64,000 nt of DNA from Polaribacter filamentus (lineage in GTDB: Bacteria; Bacteroidota; Bacteroidia; Flavobacteriales; Flavobacteriaceae). Shown one piece after another: positions 35,074 through 45,876 of this stretch (its first letter is position 1; each line of letters begins with the position of its first letter). The stretch lies in NCBI RefSeq assembly GCF_002943715.1, contig NZ_MQUA01000013.1:1977001-2041000 (forward strand), written 5' to 3'. Both the position numbers and the translations under genes were made by a program. The notes under the pieces were generated by a model, which did not search any database, was not told where the DNA came from, and worked only from the letters and a program-made list of their open reading frames with translations.

Positions 35074-38000
35074 TTATTTTACTAACAGTTTTTTTGTGAA
35101 TAGAACATCATCAATTTTTATGTTCACAAAGTAAATTCCTGAATTTAACATCTGTAAAGGAATTTCTAGATACTGGTTCCCAGGGTGCTTATGTTGTTTA
35201 TTAATAGGTTGTGACACGGTTTGCCCCAACATATTCATAAGCGTTATACTTACATTTGATGATTTTGATAATGTAAAATCAATATAGACTTCTGCATCTG
35301 CCGGATTAGGATATAAATTAAAAGATATTTGACTATCAAAATCATTTACTGACAGCACACTTTCGCCAATAAGTTGAATGGCATCAATACGTGTTGTTAC
35401 CAAACCGTTCTTTTTTCTATAAAGCCTAAACCAATTAATGGCACTTAAATCTGGATTACCCATTTTTCCGGCATTTTTAGTGTAAAGTTTAATAAAATTC
35501 CAACCAGCATTTAAATTATTACCTAAGTTCCAATTATATTCGTTATTATCTGGCCCACCTGAACTTCCTATTTCTAATTGATTATTGGATTGTAATTGCG
35601 AAGGATCTGAGACGTAATACCAAAATTGTAATACAGTACCAGATTCGGTTCCTTTAGCATCATAAGGGTTTGTAAATACTTTTTTAAATTCATCGGTCAC
35701 ACTCCCTATAAATTCTATACAACTAACACCTTCTTTGTTATCCGTACTATTTAAATTTATACTTGAAGACGAATTCCAATCGCTTAAATTATCGCAGTCA
35801 TCTAAGTATAAGCCCAACTCTTTATATGTAGCCGTGATTGTTACATCTGAGGACGTTGTAATCACTTGAGAGTTTGACGAGTATTTTTTTGTTATTATAG
35901 GGTCTCCTGCATTTACTACCCATTCTTTAAAAGCATAACCATCAGCCGGTTGATCTGCTAAAATTTCAACTGTAGTATGATCAATATAGAAGCCATCTCC
36001 TGTACCATTGTTTACTACCAATTCATATTTAGGTACGCTGGCATTATAATCCAAGATTTGTATTTCATCAATTCGAGTTAAAACGGAACCCGACTTACTG
36101 TTATATAGGCGAAACCAGTTAATTGCATTTAAATTTGGTTCTCCTATCTTTCCAGCATCACTTACTCTTAACGTTATAAGATTCCAACCTGTATTCAAAT
36201 TTTTTAAAGACCAATTATACTCATTCTGATCATTAGTACCACTACTTCCTATTTCTACCTGATTTGATGATCCCATTTTTAAGGCATCTGATGTATAATA
36301 CCAAAACTGTAAAACCGCATCTTCTTCAGGAATACCAGAATTATATGGCTTAGAAAACACTTTTTGAAATTCACTAGTGTTAACGCCAGTATATTGAAGA
36401 CAATTAGTCCCCTGTTTTTTCTCTGTATTATTTAAACTTAGATTTCCCGATGAATTCCAAGCTGTTATAACATCACAATCATCTAAAAACTTTGATGAAT
36501 TTCCAACAGTAACTAATCTATGTTTAGACTTTTCTCCAAACCAACCCGCTCCTTCTTGTATCATTTTCCATTGAAACCGATATGTATTAGCTAAAACAGG
36601 TACAGTAATATTAAAAGTGAATATTTTACTTGAGCCCGGAGTTATGGTCTCTCCATTTTCTAATTCTACACGGTTTGTTCCCCAGATTATATTATTTTCA
36701 GGATCTACGCTTCCAAGTTTATAACCTTCAGCTTTTGTCCAACTAGTTGTACCCGTATTCTTTATGGTAATACTAACTAAAGTTGTAGCTCCTGAGGCTA
36801 TAATTGTTGGTAAATCTAGAGTAACAAACCGTGAACTATTAGGGTACGGACTTATAGGTATTTGGTCAGTTAAACTGATATCACCTCGTAACATTTTGGA
36901 TGCTTCTCCTGTTAATTTCAAATACCAATCACTAGGTAAGTCTATACCATCATAATCTAGAGTAACAAACTCGCCAGTTGTTGGTGTTTGACTAAAATTT
37001 TCGGTAATTTTAAATATGGCTGTTCCTTCATCAACCTCATCAAACATAGCTACATAAACCATTTTACAACCAGCATCAATAGCATTATACATTTGACGCC
37101 ATAAAAATTCCCCGCCATTTCTTGGAATAGAGTTCAAAGCATTGTCTTCTCCTTTTAAATTCTTCCAAGAAAAACCTGGAAAAACAACAGGCATATATTC
37201 CATACCTCTACTTGCAGTATCATCTAAATCGGCTTGAAAATAAGTGTCCCTATAAATATCCGCACTATTATTATCTCTATACCTTCCAGGAGCCCAAGGA
37301 CTTATAACCTCAAAAGCATCATATACTGCCTGCCAGTCATTTGAATCTTGCCTCCAACCATTACCAACGCCTGCTTTTAGGGTTACCTTATATTTTTCGG
37401 GAGCATCTACTGTAAACCATTGTACTAATTCTGCCCAATGTGCAGCTGTAAGTGTGCCATAACTTCCACCAACATTAACACCCCACAATGAAAGCAATGG
37501 GCGGCCTTCATGATGCAAGTAATTAGGACTTTCTAAAACCTTTATATCATCAACCAAATGTATCCAGTCATTAATAACATCCTGAACAAAAGTGACTGGG
37601 TCTCCACCAGACATGTCATACATATTTGCAAAAACACGACCATGTGCTTCGGCTCCTAAACGTACATTATGCAACACCTGATCTCTTTGTTCCCTTCTGG
37701 CTTTCGCCGAACTTATAAAACGCTGCACAAAAACACCATCAATACCGTAATCTTTCATCCATTTTACATGACGATCAACTGTTTTAGTTGTAGAGGCACT
37801 ATAAAGCCCTGCATTAGACCCATCTTCATAATTAAAATTGGTTGAAAACAATTCATCGGCATCAAGCTCCCTTAAATCTGGCCACATATCGAAAGTAATA
37901 TTATCAGCACTAGGTTTTTGACCGCGAGACCAATGAATCCATCCATGCTCATTACCATCATCAGGAGCATTAAACCACCCTTGGTAACCTGCCATAATTT

Positions 38001-38088
38001 TATTATTTAGTGTTGTGGCATCTATTACTTGTGCCTTTCCTTTTAATATGACACAAAACACTATTAAAATCATTAATACTCTTCTCAT
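35074..38088 (-). CDS. GH99-like endo-alpha-mannosidase, modular T9SS protein
   Basis: 1004 residues. The signal peptide (~1-20) is followed by a GH99/GH71-like TIM barrel (~25-395). It begins MAGYQGWFNAPDDG and has ISPWAPGRY, MEYMPVVFPGFSW and YVAMFDEVDEGTAI. Glu351 and Glu354 have the same three-residue spacing as the two catalytic glutamates of characterised GH99 endomannosidases. Then come an NBR1-type Ig domain (~415-520), a first copy of the recurring jelly-roll-like module (~530-690), a divergent InlB-like repeat (~695-765), a second copy (~770-915) and a type A sorting domain starting FNLYPNPADAEVYI. It should cut within alpha-mannan chains at the cell surface. Only 15 bases separate it from the sulfatase-fusion gene upstream. 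Confidence 0.8.
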   Translation of the reverse strand: MRRVLMILIVFCVILKGKAQVIDATTLNNKIMAGYQGWFNAPDDGNEHGWIHWSRGQKPSADNITFDMWPDLRELDADELFSTNFNYEDGSNAGLYSASTTKTVDRHVKWMKDYGIDGVFVQRFISSAKARREQRDQVLHNVRLGAEAHGRVFANMYDMSGGDPVTFVQDVINDWIHLVDDIKVLESPNYLHHEGRPLLSLWGVNVGGSYGTLTAAHWAELVQWFTVDAPEKYKVTLKAGVGNGWRQDSNDWQAVYDAFEVISPWAPGRYRDNNSADIYRDTYFQADLDDTASRGMEYMPVVFPGFSWKNLKGEDNALNSIPRNGGEFLWRQMYNAIDAGCKMVYVAMFDEVDEGTAIFKITENFSQTPTTGEFVTLDYDGIDLPSDWYLKLTGEASKMLRGDISLTDQIPISPYPNSSRFVTLDLPTIIASGATTLVSITIKNTGTTSWTKAEGYKLGSVDPENNIIWGTNRVELENGETITPGSSKIFTFNITVPVLANTYRFQWKMIQEGAGWFGEKSKHRLVTVGNSSKFLDDCDVITAWNSSGNLSLNNTEKKQGTNCLQYTGVNTSEFQKVFSKPYNSGIPEEDAVLQFWYYTSDALKMGSSNQVEIGSSGTNDQNEYNWSLKNLNTGWNLITLRVSDAGKIGEPNLNAINWFRLYNSKSGSVLTRIDEIQILDYNASVPKYELVVNNGTGDGFYIDHTTVEILADQPADGYAFKEWVVNAGDPIITKKYSSNSQVITTSSDVTITATYKELGLYLDDCDNLSDWNSSSSINLNSTDNKEGVSCIEFIGSVTDEFKKVFTNPYDAKGTESGTVLQFWYYVSDPSQLQSNNQLEIGSSGGPDNNEYNWNLGNNLNAGWNFIKLYTKNAGKMGNPDLSAINWFRLYRKKNGLVTTRIDAIQLIGESVLSVNDFDSQISFNLYPNPADAEVYIDFTLSKSSNVSITLMNMLGQTVSQPINKQHKHPGNQYLEIPLQMLNSGIYFVNIKIDDVLFTKKLLVK

Positions 38089-38103
38089 AATTTGCTGGCT
38101 CTT

Positions 38104-40809
38104 TTATTTTATTAGCAATTTTTTTGTAAAAACTGTACTACTAATCTTTGTATTAATAAAGTAGATTCCTGAATTTAAAGTTTGTAAATCTACCTCAAGT
38201 TTATGGTTTCCAGGATTGACAATTTGCTTATCAATAGGTTGCGAAACTATCTGTCCCATGATATTCATAAGTGTCATACTTACTGTTGATGATTTTGATA
38301 ATGTAAAATCAATATTAATCTTTGTATCTGCTGGATTAGGATATATATGAAAAGATTTTTGACTGTCAAATTCATTAACCGATAAGCCATTTTCTCCTAA
38401 AAGCTGGATAGCATCAATACGTGTGGTTACCATTCCGTCCTTTTTTCTATAAAGCCTGAACCAATTGATGGCACTCAAATCTGGATTACCAATTTTACCT
38501 GCATCTTTAGTATCTAACTGTATAAAATTCCAGCCAGCACTTAAACTACTACCTAAGTTCCAATTGTATTCGTTAGCATCCGGCCTTCCAGAACTGCCTA
38601 TTTCCACTTGGTTTGATGATTGAAACTGCGATGGGTCTGATACGTAATACCAAAACTGTAATACCGTTCCGGATTCAGTACCATGGGCATCATAAGGTGT
38701 TGAAAACACTTTTTTAAATTCCTCAGTGCTACTTGCTGTAAATTCAATACATCCCGTTCCTTGTTGGTTGTCTGTTGTATTTAATAGCAAACCTGTTGAC
38801 GATTTCCAATCTGTTTTGTCATCACAAACATCTAGATAGCTTCCAGGGTCTCCAAGTGTCATCTGCCGAATAGCTGATTTACTGCCAAACCATTCCTCTC
38901 CGTCTTGAATCATTTGCCATTGGAAATTATATATACCATCTGAATTGGGCACTACTATTTCGAAAGTAAAGGTTTTTTCTTCATTTGGGGCAATACCTTC
39001 ATCAACACTTAAGTTTACACGATCCAGCCCCCATATGATATTATCTTCAGGACTCTGGCTTCCTAATTTAAAATTACCCTCTTTGGTCCATGTAGTTGTC
39101 CCTGTATTTTTCATAGTAATACTTACTATCACAGTATTACCAGCTTCCATTATGGGTACTAACTGAGAAACAAAAGATGCATTATTACCTGTTGCCTTAC
39201 CACCATTCAATAAATCTCTGTTTTGAACACTATAACTATGTATTGAATTATTCTTTTCTAACCACTCTGCAAGATGTGTACGTAATTCTTCTGCTTTATC
39301 CTGATGCAAAGCTCGATCGGGATTATTACCTAATAAATTATTCATTTCAAATGGATCGGTATTCAAATCATACATGGCATTGATTACCGTTGAAGTAATT
39401 GTAAATGGAATTAAAAGTTTCCAACCATCTTTAACAATCATATAGTTTGGATCTCTATCGCCTCTTGTGTTCCACTCGGTAACCACATATTGACCATGCT
39501 CCTGATCTGTGCCTTCTATCAGTCCACGAAGGCTTGTTCCTTCTGAGGCATGCTCTGGAACTTCAAGATAATCCAAAATAGTAGGAAATAAATCAACTAA
39601 AGACGTATAGCCTTCAACTGTTTTTCCTGCTTCTATAACGCCCGGAAAACGCATCAACAAAGGTATATGAGCGGACTCTTCATAAAATACATTTTTTTCG
39701 CGCATTCCATGAGATCCCAACATCTCGCCGTGGTCACTTGTAAAAATAATTAGTGTATCATCTGTTAAATCCAGTTCATCAAGCTTATCTAAAATTTTCC
39801 CAACCCATTCATCAACTTCTGTTATGAGACCATAATAGTTGGAAATCATGTATTTAATTTTGTTAGGATCTGCATATTCCGTATTATTTAACCTACTATT
39901 AGATTGTAAATAAGGTGAATTTTGCATGTTGTCTGAAATACTTGTAGGAACCACCATGTCGGCTGTTGGATACATGCTGTAATAAGGCTCCGGAAGTACC
40001 ATGGGCGAATGTGGAAAATGGAAAGAACAAGTAATACTGAAGGTTTCATCTTTAAGCCTTTCAATGGCTTCAAGCGTTTGTTTTCCTTGAAAAGCCGTCA
40101 TGGTGTATTCATTATCCATTAGCAGTTTACCGTGTTGATCGGGTTCAATATGTTTTAGGCTCTGATCTTGTAGTTGCTGATATGTCATCCCATAATATTT
40201 ATCCAAAGGATCGGCTAGATAAGGCCATCTTGACATGCCATCTATAAATTGACCATTTCCTGGTACGGGTATTGCTCCCAATGTGCTAAGGTCATCCCTC
40301 CAAATATGAGTTTGCCCTCCAGAGCCAAAAACTGATCTGCCGTTATTTGCCTCCTGAACAGGATTTTGATAAACATCGGCATGAGAAGAGAGCGCATGCC
40401 ATTTTCCGTAATACTCACAATGATACCCATTATCAGATAATATCTCATCAAAAGTGGGCATGGTCATCAAACCAGCTTCTTGATAGTCATATGTTTTGTC
40501 GTTTGTATTAACCCCAGTATGTTCAACCGTAGAACCCGTAAGAATGGATGAACGGGTAGGGCCACAAACAGCCATTGGCGTATATGCGTTTTTAAAATAC
40601 GCACCTTGATGCGCCAAACGATCAAGATTAGGGGTTTGAAGCACTGTATTCCCCGCAATACTCATGGCATCATAACGTTGCTGGTCGGTTATTATAAACA
40701 AAAGATTTTTCTTTTGTGCTTGACAAATTGTTGTTTGAAATACGGACAGGCATAGTAATATACAGATACCTACAAGTTGTTTATTGATTTTTTTAAATAC
40801 TATTTTCAT
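38104..40809 (-). CDS. Modular S1 sulfatase with Ig, jelly-roll-like and T9SS domains
   Basis: 901 residues. After the signal peptide, residues ~33-535 are a full sulfatase: LLFIITDQQRY, the formylglycine motif C82-G-P-T-R86, YGKWHALSSH, SFHFPHSPM, FTSDHGEMLGSHGMREKN. It is closely similar to the smaller sulfatase at 25045, which lacks the extra domains. The C-terminal half is an NBR1-type Ig domain (~555-660), one copy of the recurring module (~665-815) and a type A sorting domain (FHIYPNPADTKINI). The protein should remove sulfate from intact polymer outside the cell, whereas the shorter paralogue probably works in the periplasm. It is followed after 15 bases by the GH99-like gene, so the two activities are co-expressed. 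Confidence 0.92.
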   Translation of the reverse strand: MKIVFKKINKQLVGICILLCLSVFQTTICQAQKKNLLFIITDQQRYDAMSIAGNTVLQTPNLDRLAHQGAYFKNAYTPMAVCGPTRSSILTGSTVEHTGVNTNDKTYDYQEAGLMTMPTFDEILSDNGYHCEYYGKWHALSSHADVYQNPVQEANNGRSVFGSGGQTHIWRDDLSTLGAIPVPGNGQFIDGMSRWPYLADPLDKYYGMTYQQLQDQSLKHIEPDQHGKLLMDNEYTMTAFQGKQTLEAIERLKDETFSITCSFHFPHSPMVLPEPYYSMYPTADMVVPTSISDNMQNSPYLQSNSRLNNTEYADPNKIKYMISNYYGLITEVDEWVGKILDKLDELDLTDDTLIIFTSDHGEMLGSHGMREKNVFYEESAHIPLLMRFPGVIEAGKTVEGYTSLVDLFPTILDYLEVPEHASEGTSLRGLIEGTDQEHGQYVVTEWNTRGDRDPNYMIVKDGWKLLIPFTITSTVINAMYDLNTDPFEMNNLLGNNPDRALHQDKAEELRTHLAEWLEKNNSIHSYSVQNRDLLNGGKATGNNASFVSQLVPIMEAGNTVIVSITMKNTGTTTWTKEGNFKLGSQSPEDNIIWGLDRVNLSVDEGIAPNEEKTFTFEIVVPNSDGIYNFQWQMIQDGEEWFGSKSAIRQMTLGDPGSYLDVCDDKTDWKSSTGLLLNTTDNQQGTGCIEFTASSTEEFKKVFSTPYDAHGTESGTVLQFWYYVSDPSQFQSSNQVEIGSSGRPDANEYNWNLGSSLSAGWNFIQLDTKDAGKIGNPDLSAINWFRLYRKKDGMVTTRIDAIQLLGENGLSVNEFDSQKSFHIYPNPADTKINIDFTLSKSSTVSMTLMNIMGQIVSQPIDKQIVNPGNHKLEVDLQTLNSGIYFINTKISSTVFTKKLLIK

Positions 40810-41075
40810 TGTTTTTTCTTTTATTAATTATCATAAAAACCACCTATTACAAACGTGAGTAAGCTGTTACTTTTTCAAGTTTAGTTTAACTCAACATTGT
40901 ATAAAAAAACTAGTTAACGTCTGATTATTATAAGATAAGTTCAATATAAAAAAAGTGAATAACACTAACTAAAGTATTTGTTTTCATCCTACAAGGTTTT
41001 TGAAACCTTTTAGGGTTGATTATCTTTCATCTAAAATATTTGTAATTTTCAAATAATGAACTAATTAAACCTCTT

Positions 41076-43094
41076 CTATTCTATCAATACTTTTTTTGTT
41101 AACACGGTACCGTCAATTTTTATATTCGCAAAATAAATCCCTGAATTTAAAGTTCCTGCAAGAATCTCTAGTTTATGATTTCCATGATTCATATGTTGTC
41201 TTTTAATAGGTTCCGAAACTATTTGACCCATACTATTCATAAGCGTCATGCTTACTGTTGATGATCCTAATAATGTAAAATCAACAAAAAACTTGGTATC
41301 TACTGGATTAGGATATATATTAAAAGATTTTCTATTGTCAAAATCATCTATTGATAAGGCGTTTTCTCCAATTAACTGAATAGCATCAACACGTGTTGTG
41401 GTTGTTCCATTTTTGAATCTGTATAACCTAAACCAGTTAATAGCATTCAAATTAGGGCTTCCAATTCTTGAAGCACTACTTACAGGCAATTGAATAAAAT
41501 TCCAACCTGATTTTAAATTACTTAAGGACCAACTATACTCATTTACATCTGGTCCTCCTGAACTACTAATTTCAACCTGATTTGCAGAATCAAACATTGA
41601 AGGATCTTCAACATAATACCAAAATTGCAATACGGTTTCTGAAGGTGTTCCTTGTGCATTATAAGGTTGCGAAAATACTTTGTAATATTCTTGCTCAGTA
41701 GAACCTGCAAACTCTAAAGCTGCTGTTCCCTGCACTATATCCATAGTATTTAAAAGCAAGCTTCCGGGATTCCAGTCTGTTTTGGCATCACAGTCATCCA
41801 AATACTCATTAGAAGATAATACCACTATTTTTTGTTTAGGGGTTCTTTCTCCAAACCACTCCACGTTATCTTTAACCATTCTCCAATGAAAATTGTATGC
41901 GCCAGGCGTATTAGGGCCAGTAATTTCAAATGTAAATGTTTTTTCTTGGTTTGGAGCAATGGCATCCACATCTGTTAACTCCACTCTGATAAGTCCTAAA
42001 TGACCATTATCATCTACACTTCCAAGTTTAAATAATTCGTCTTTAGTCCATGTTGAGGTTCCTATATTTTTCATGGTAATACTAACTGTAGCATTTTCTC
42101 CTTTCCCCATAATTTTTGGAATTTCAGTCATGGCACTAAACGCTGCCTTATTTGGCGAATTAGGATTTTCTTCATAAAAGCCTTTCAAGAAATAAATTTC
42201 TGCTCCAACACCTTCTCGCATGGTGTAAAGGTCTTTGCTATTTTTTCCATAGCAAATAGATTCTTCTCCTGCTCTATCAAGAGGCATATCAATTGTTCGG
42301 TATGGCAGTTTATACCCATTAGGTTCATCAAAATATTCGCCTTTGTTAAACGCTTGCTCCCATGTTTCATTTTCTTCACGTATAAACTCATAGGCAAAAT
42401 CTTTATACGTTAACACAATGGCTCTATGCCCATCTTTTGAAATATCCATGGCAGTAGCATCATCACTTCGCAATGAAGCTATTTTGTTTGCTGTTAAATT
42501 TACTGTTCCTGGTTCTACTGAAAGTGGTAGCTCATACACATATCTAATTTCATTATCATGTGACTTGCTAAATAGAATAATCTTCCCAGTAGTAACATCA
42601 ACACCCACTGATTCACAATTTTGTTTACCATTGTCATATTGATAATTAATGGTTCTTAATATTGGATAAGAGTGACCAGAAATTTGATTTGGATCATAAG
42701 CAGGCTCTTCAATGATATATAATTTGTAACCACTCCTACTTCTTCCATTATCACCAAATTCTCCAATAATTATATAGGATTTACCATTTAGTTCAAAGGT
42801 TGACAAATCTTCCCAATCTGCTGACGAAGCACCTTGTACAGCACCTCTATTTAATAAATTTCCATCGGTATCAATAAGGTAAATATTAGGTCCGTCGCCA
42901 GAATCATTGTGTACCCAAATGGCATTATCTGTTTTATAGGACAGTCCCATACCACTAGTTTCGTTTATAGGACTATACTTAAGCCTTCCTATTATTTCTG
43001 GATCCTCATAATTTATTTTTTGCTCCTGTCCTGTTAAAGGTGTTATGATATAAATCATTATTAACCCACTTATTATTATTTTAATAAAATTCAT
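41076..43094 (-). CDS. Secreted beta-propeller protein with Ig, jelly-roll-like and T9SS domains
   Basis: 672 residues with a signal peptide. Residues ~25-310 form a beta-propeller-like domain: INETSGMGLSYKTDNAIWVHNDSGDGPNIYLID, DWEDLSTFELNGKSYIIIGEFGDNG, DDATAMDISKDGHRAIVLTY and EESICYGKNSKDLY. The same domain opens the giant protein at 51982. It is reminiscent of phytase-like or SdiA-regulated propellers, but no catalytic residues can be named. An NBR1-type Ig domain (~320-425), one recurring module (~430-580) and a type A sorting domain (FNIYPNPVDTKFFV) follow. The role is unknown; surface binding or a phospho- or carboxyl-ester hydrolase are possibilities. Confidence 0.7.
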   Translation of the reverse strand: MNFIKIIISGLIMIYIITPLTGQEQKINYEDPEIIGRLKYSPINETSGMGLSYKTDNAIWVHNDSGDGPNIYLIDTDGNLLNRGAVQGASSADWEDLSTFELNGKSYIIIGEFGDNGRSRSGYKLYIIEEPAYDPNQISGHSYPILRTINYQYDNGKQNCESVGVDVTTGKIILFSKSHDNEIRYVYELPLSVEPGTVNLTANKIASLRSDDATAMDISKDGHRAIVLTYKDFAYEFIREENETWEQAFNKGEYFDEPNGYKLPYRTIDMPLDRAGEESICYGKNSKDLYTMREGVGAEIYFLKGFYEENPNSPNKAAFSAMTEIPKIMGKGENATVSITMKNIGTSTWTKDELFKLGSVDDNGHLGLIRVELTDVDAIAPNQEKTFTFEITGPNTPGAYNFHWRMVKDNVEWFGERTPKQKIVVLSSNEYLDDCDAKTDWNPGSLLLNTMDIVQGTAALEFAGSTEQEYYKVFSQPYNAQGTPSETVLQFWYYVEDPSMFDSANQVEISSSGGPDVNEYSWSLSNLKSGWNFIQLPVSSASRIGSPNLNAINWFRLYRFKNGTTTTRVDAIQLIGENALSIDDFDNRKSFNIYPNPVDTKFFVDFTLLGSSTVSMTLMNSMGQIVSEPIKRQHMNHGNHKLEILAGTLNSGIYFANIKIDGTVLTKKVLIE

Positions 43095-43174
43095 AAAAAC
43101 TGTTTCAAATTCGTTATTTCTTTAGTTTTTAATAAAGTCCATATTAAAAACCAAATCTGTATTTTTCTAAATTG

Positions 43175-45778
43175 TTATTCTATTACTATTTTTTTTGTAA
43201 ACACTCTATCATCCATTTTTACACTTACAAAATATATTCCTGAATTTAAATTTTCAATTGAAATTTCTAGTTTGTGATTCCCTGGACTCAAATTTTGCTC
43301 ATTAATAGGTTGTGAAACTGTTTGCCCTAAAATATTTATAAGAGACAGACTAGCCGTTAATGATTTTGAAAGCGTAAAATCAACAAAAAGCTCTGTATCT
43401 GCTGGATTTGGATATATATTAAATGACTTCCTATTATCAAACTCATCTATTGACAAACCGTTTTCTCCTATTAACTGAATAGCATCAATACGCGTTGTAA
43501 CGCTACCTGATTTAACCCTGTAAAGACGAAACCAATTAATGGCACTTAAATCTGGATTGCCAATCTTGCCTGCGTCTTTAGTGTTAAGTTCAATAAAGTT
43601 CCATCCTAAACTTAAACTATTGCTTAAGCTCCAATTATACTCATTAACATCTGGTCCTCCAGAACTACTTATTTCTACTTGGTTTGATGATAACAATTGT
43701 GATGGATCTGACACATAATACCAAAATTGCAATACGGTTCCAGCCTTCGTTCCATGTGCATCATAAGCGGGGAAAAACACTTTCTTATATTCATCTGTAT
43801 CAGAACCTACAAATTCCAATGCCCCTGTTCCTTGTACTTTATTGGTTGTTGTAAGGCTTAACAAACCAGGATTCCAATCTATTTTTGAGTCACAATCATC
43901 TAGAAACTCACTAGCATCTCCAAAAACGTAAGCTTTACTATCAGATCGAGTTCCAAACCATTCTAAATTTTTTTGAAGCATTTGCCATTGGAAATAAAAT
44001 GTACCATCTTCATCTGGAACATTGACATTAAAAGAAAAGGTTTTTTCTTCATTTGGCAATATAATTTCACCATTACCCAGAGGTACCTGAGTAATTCCCC
44101 AATTGTTGTTATCTTGAGGATTCTGACTTCCTAAAAAATAATCACCACTTGTCCAGGTTGTTGTACCAGTATTTTTCACAGTAACACTAACTGCTGCGGT
44201 TTCTCCTTGTAACAAATCAGGAACACTTTGAGATAAAAACGTTGCAGCATTATATGTTCCAGAAACAGGAAAAATATTAACAATAGAGATGCTATTGGCA
44301 TACAAGTCAACCTTAACATCCACTATGCGATAATCATCGCCGTCAAACTGTTGGGTAATAGACCCTATATTTACCACATAGTCATCGCCTTTAGGCATTA
44401 CAAAACGAACACGAGCGTCTTCAATATTAAATGTGAATTTATTAATAATACTTACAGAGTTATTATTTGAACCACCATTATTTAATTTCGAGTAATTCAT
44501 CTTTATCTTTTGAGCATCATAATCTCTTTTGCTTTCTATAGCTTCATGTGCCGCTCTGCTATTCCCAACAGGAGTCCAAGTTCCCGTTTCATCATCAATT
44601 TGGTATAAATTAAAAGGTGATAACTTTTGACCATCCCGAGCAGTTTCTACAGTAAAGATTTTAGCTTCACCATAAGTATAAGGGTTCGTACTAGTACGGT
44701 GAATATGCCCTGCAAGAACCAACCTTGATGTATAATCACTATTGTGGTCTTTAAGTCTATTATAAAATTGAGGAACCCCCTCTTGAGGCACATGATAAAA
44801 AGAAACACGTAATTTACCAGCTCCTACATTGCTGTCATCCAACCAACTAATAGCGTCATTAATTTGCCATAGATAATTGGGTGTGTTGTTTGGTGCATGA
44901 CCAGATCCACCATCAGGACACCAAGAATTATTGATTCCCATAAACCTAGTGTTGCCATATTTAAAATTATGAGTCTGTATGCCGTAATTCTTGTTCCAAT
45001 AGTCCTTTGTTATGGTTTTTATCCAAGGGCCGCTCAGGTTATTAGCATCATATCCAGACTCAAGATAATAACTTTTGTTTGGTGTATCATGATTTCCAGG
45101 TATGGTATAAACAGCGGCGTGAAAATCATTCATCCCTTTATATTCTGAGGTGCCGTTCATATAATCAATGATCCTGTTTTTAGTGCTTTTTGGACTATCA
45201 TCACTCACACCAGAATTGTTTGGGTAATGATTATCCCCCGTTTCAATAACCATTTCTGGATCAATAATATTGGCGACATCAATGACGGCTGATATTTCTG
45301 GTATTGAAAAATTTCCTTCAGGATTTCTGGTTTGCCACCGGTGCACATCTGAGATATGCAAGACATAAAACTTCTTTTTATATTCTTTGATGATTTTCAC
45401 AGAAGCTAGTGAAGTTACATCACCTTGCGATGTCTTCAGCACTAGGCCATAACGATCTGCTGGAGCATTTACTGGCACGGTAACTGTTATTTTTTGATTA
45501 CATGTGCTTTCGGACCATTGATCGTAAATCCATGTTTGGTTTAAAACGGTAAACGTTGGAATCACTTTATTATAAGGCCCAATCAGCTCAATGTCATTAA
45601 CGTTTTGACCACTGTTGGCATTAAACCAAATTTCAAAAGTATCACCTGCCTTAACAATTTCGGTTGAAGATCGCCATGGTTTAACAATTTGCTGGCACCA
45701 GCCAGAAAATGAAAGACTCGCTATTAATAGAAACATAATTCCTGTAGAAATCTGTCTATGCGCTTTTAAACTTCTCAT
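43175..45778 (-). CDS. Secreted calcineurin-like phosphoesterase, modular T9SS protein (intact copy)
   Basis: 867 residues. Signal peptide (~1-29), an Ig-like domain (~30-130, IVKPWRSSTEIVKAGDTFEI), then a metallophosphoesterase domain (~135-500) with all expected motifs: HISDVHRW, VIETGDNHYP, IPGNHDTPN, SFYHVPQ and LVLAGHIHRTS. These bind two metal ions and act on phosphate mono- or diesters. The C-terminal half holds an NBR1-type Ig domain (~510-615), one recurring module (~625-770) and a type A sorting domain (FNIYPNPADTELFV). A secreted phosphoesterase beside mannan enzymes suggests removal of phosphate from phosphorylated glycan. Its tandem neighbour at 45877-48683 is a diverged, frameshifted paralogue. 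Confidence 0.85.
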   Translation of the reverse strand: MRSLKAHRQISTGIMFLLIASLSFSGWCQQIVKPWRSSTEIVKAGDTFEIWFNANSGQNVNDIELIGPYNKVIPTFTVLNQTWIYDQWSESTCNQKITVTVPVNAPADRYGLVLKTSQGDVTSLASVKIIKEYKKKFYVLHISDVHRWQTRNPEGNFSIPEISAVIDVANIIDPEMVIETGDNHYPNNSGVSDDSPKSTKNRIIDYMNGTSEYKGMNDFHAAVYTIPGNHDTPNKSYYLESGYDANNLSGPWIKTITKDYWNKNYGIQTHNFKYGNTRFMGINNSWCPDGGSGHAPNNTPNYLWQINDAISWLDDSNVGAGKLRVSFYHVPQEGVPQFYNRLKDHNSDYTSRLVLAGHIHRTSTNPYTYGEAKIFTVETARDGQKLSPFNLYQIDDETGTWTPVGNSRAAHEAIESKRDYDAQKIKMNYSKLNNGGSNNNSVSIINKFTFNIEDARVRFVMPKGDDYVVNIGSITQQFDGDDYRIVDVKVDLYANSISIVNIFPVSGTYNAATFLSQSVPDLLQGETAAVSVTVKNTGTTTWTSGDYFLGSQNPQDNNNWGITQVPLGNGEIILPNEEKTFSFNVNVPDEDGTFYFQWQMLQKNLEWFGTRSDSKAYVFGDASEFLDDCDSKIDWNPGLLSLTTTNKVQGTGALEFVGSDTDEYKKVFFPAYDAHGTKAGTVLQFWYYVSDPSQLLSSNQVEISSSGGPDVNEYNWSLSNSLSLGWNFIELNTKDAGKIGNPDLSAINWFRLYRVKSGSVTTRIDAIQLIGENGLSIDEFDNRKSFNIYPNPADTELFVDFTLSKSLTASLSLINILGQTVSQPINEQNLSPGNHKLEISIENLNSGIYFVSVKMDDRVFTKKIVIE

Positions 45779-45876
45779 TATTAATAATTATTATTTGGTT
45801 TGGTTTTAGTTGGTTTTTAGTATCAAAATAGCCAACGCTTTGCGTTTATTTAACAACCCTGAAAATTAGTTATCTG

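Noticed and set aside
40876..40930. A possible phased array upstream of the sulfatase fusion (two TTA sites 11 bp apart, and a TAAACTTG element)
   Set aside because: The sites and the -7-like element are not at the 14-15 nt spacing seen in the other six promoters, so it was not counted.
40993..41009. A small AAGGTTT/AAACCTT hairpin between the propeller gene and the sulfatase fusion
   Set aside because: The stem is only seven bp and on the minus strand there is no T run, so it is not convincing as a terminator for the gene ending at 41076.
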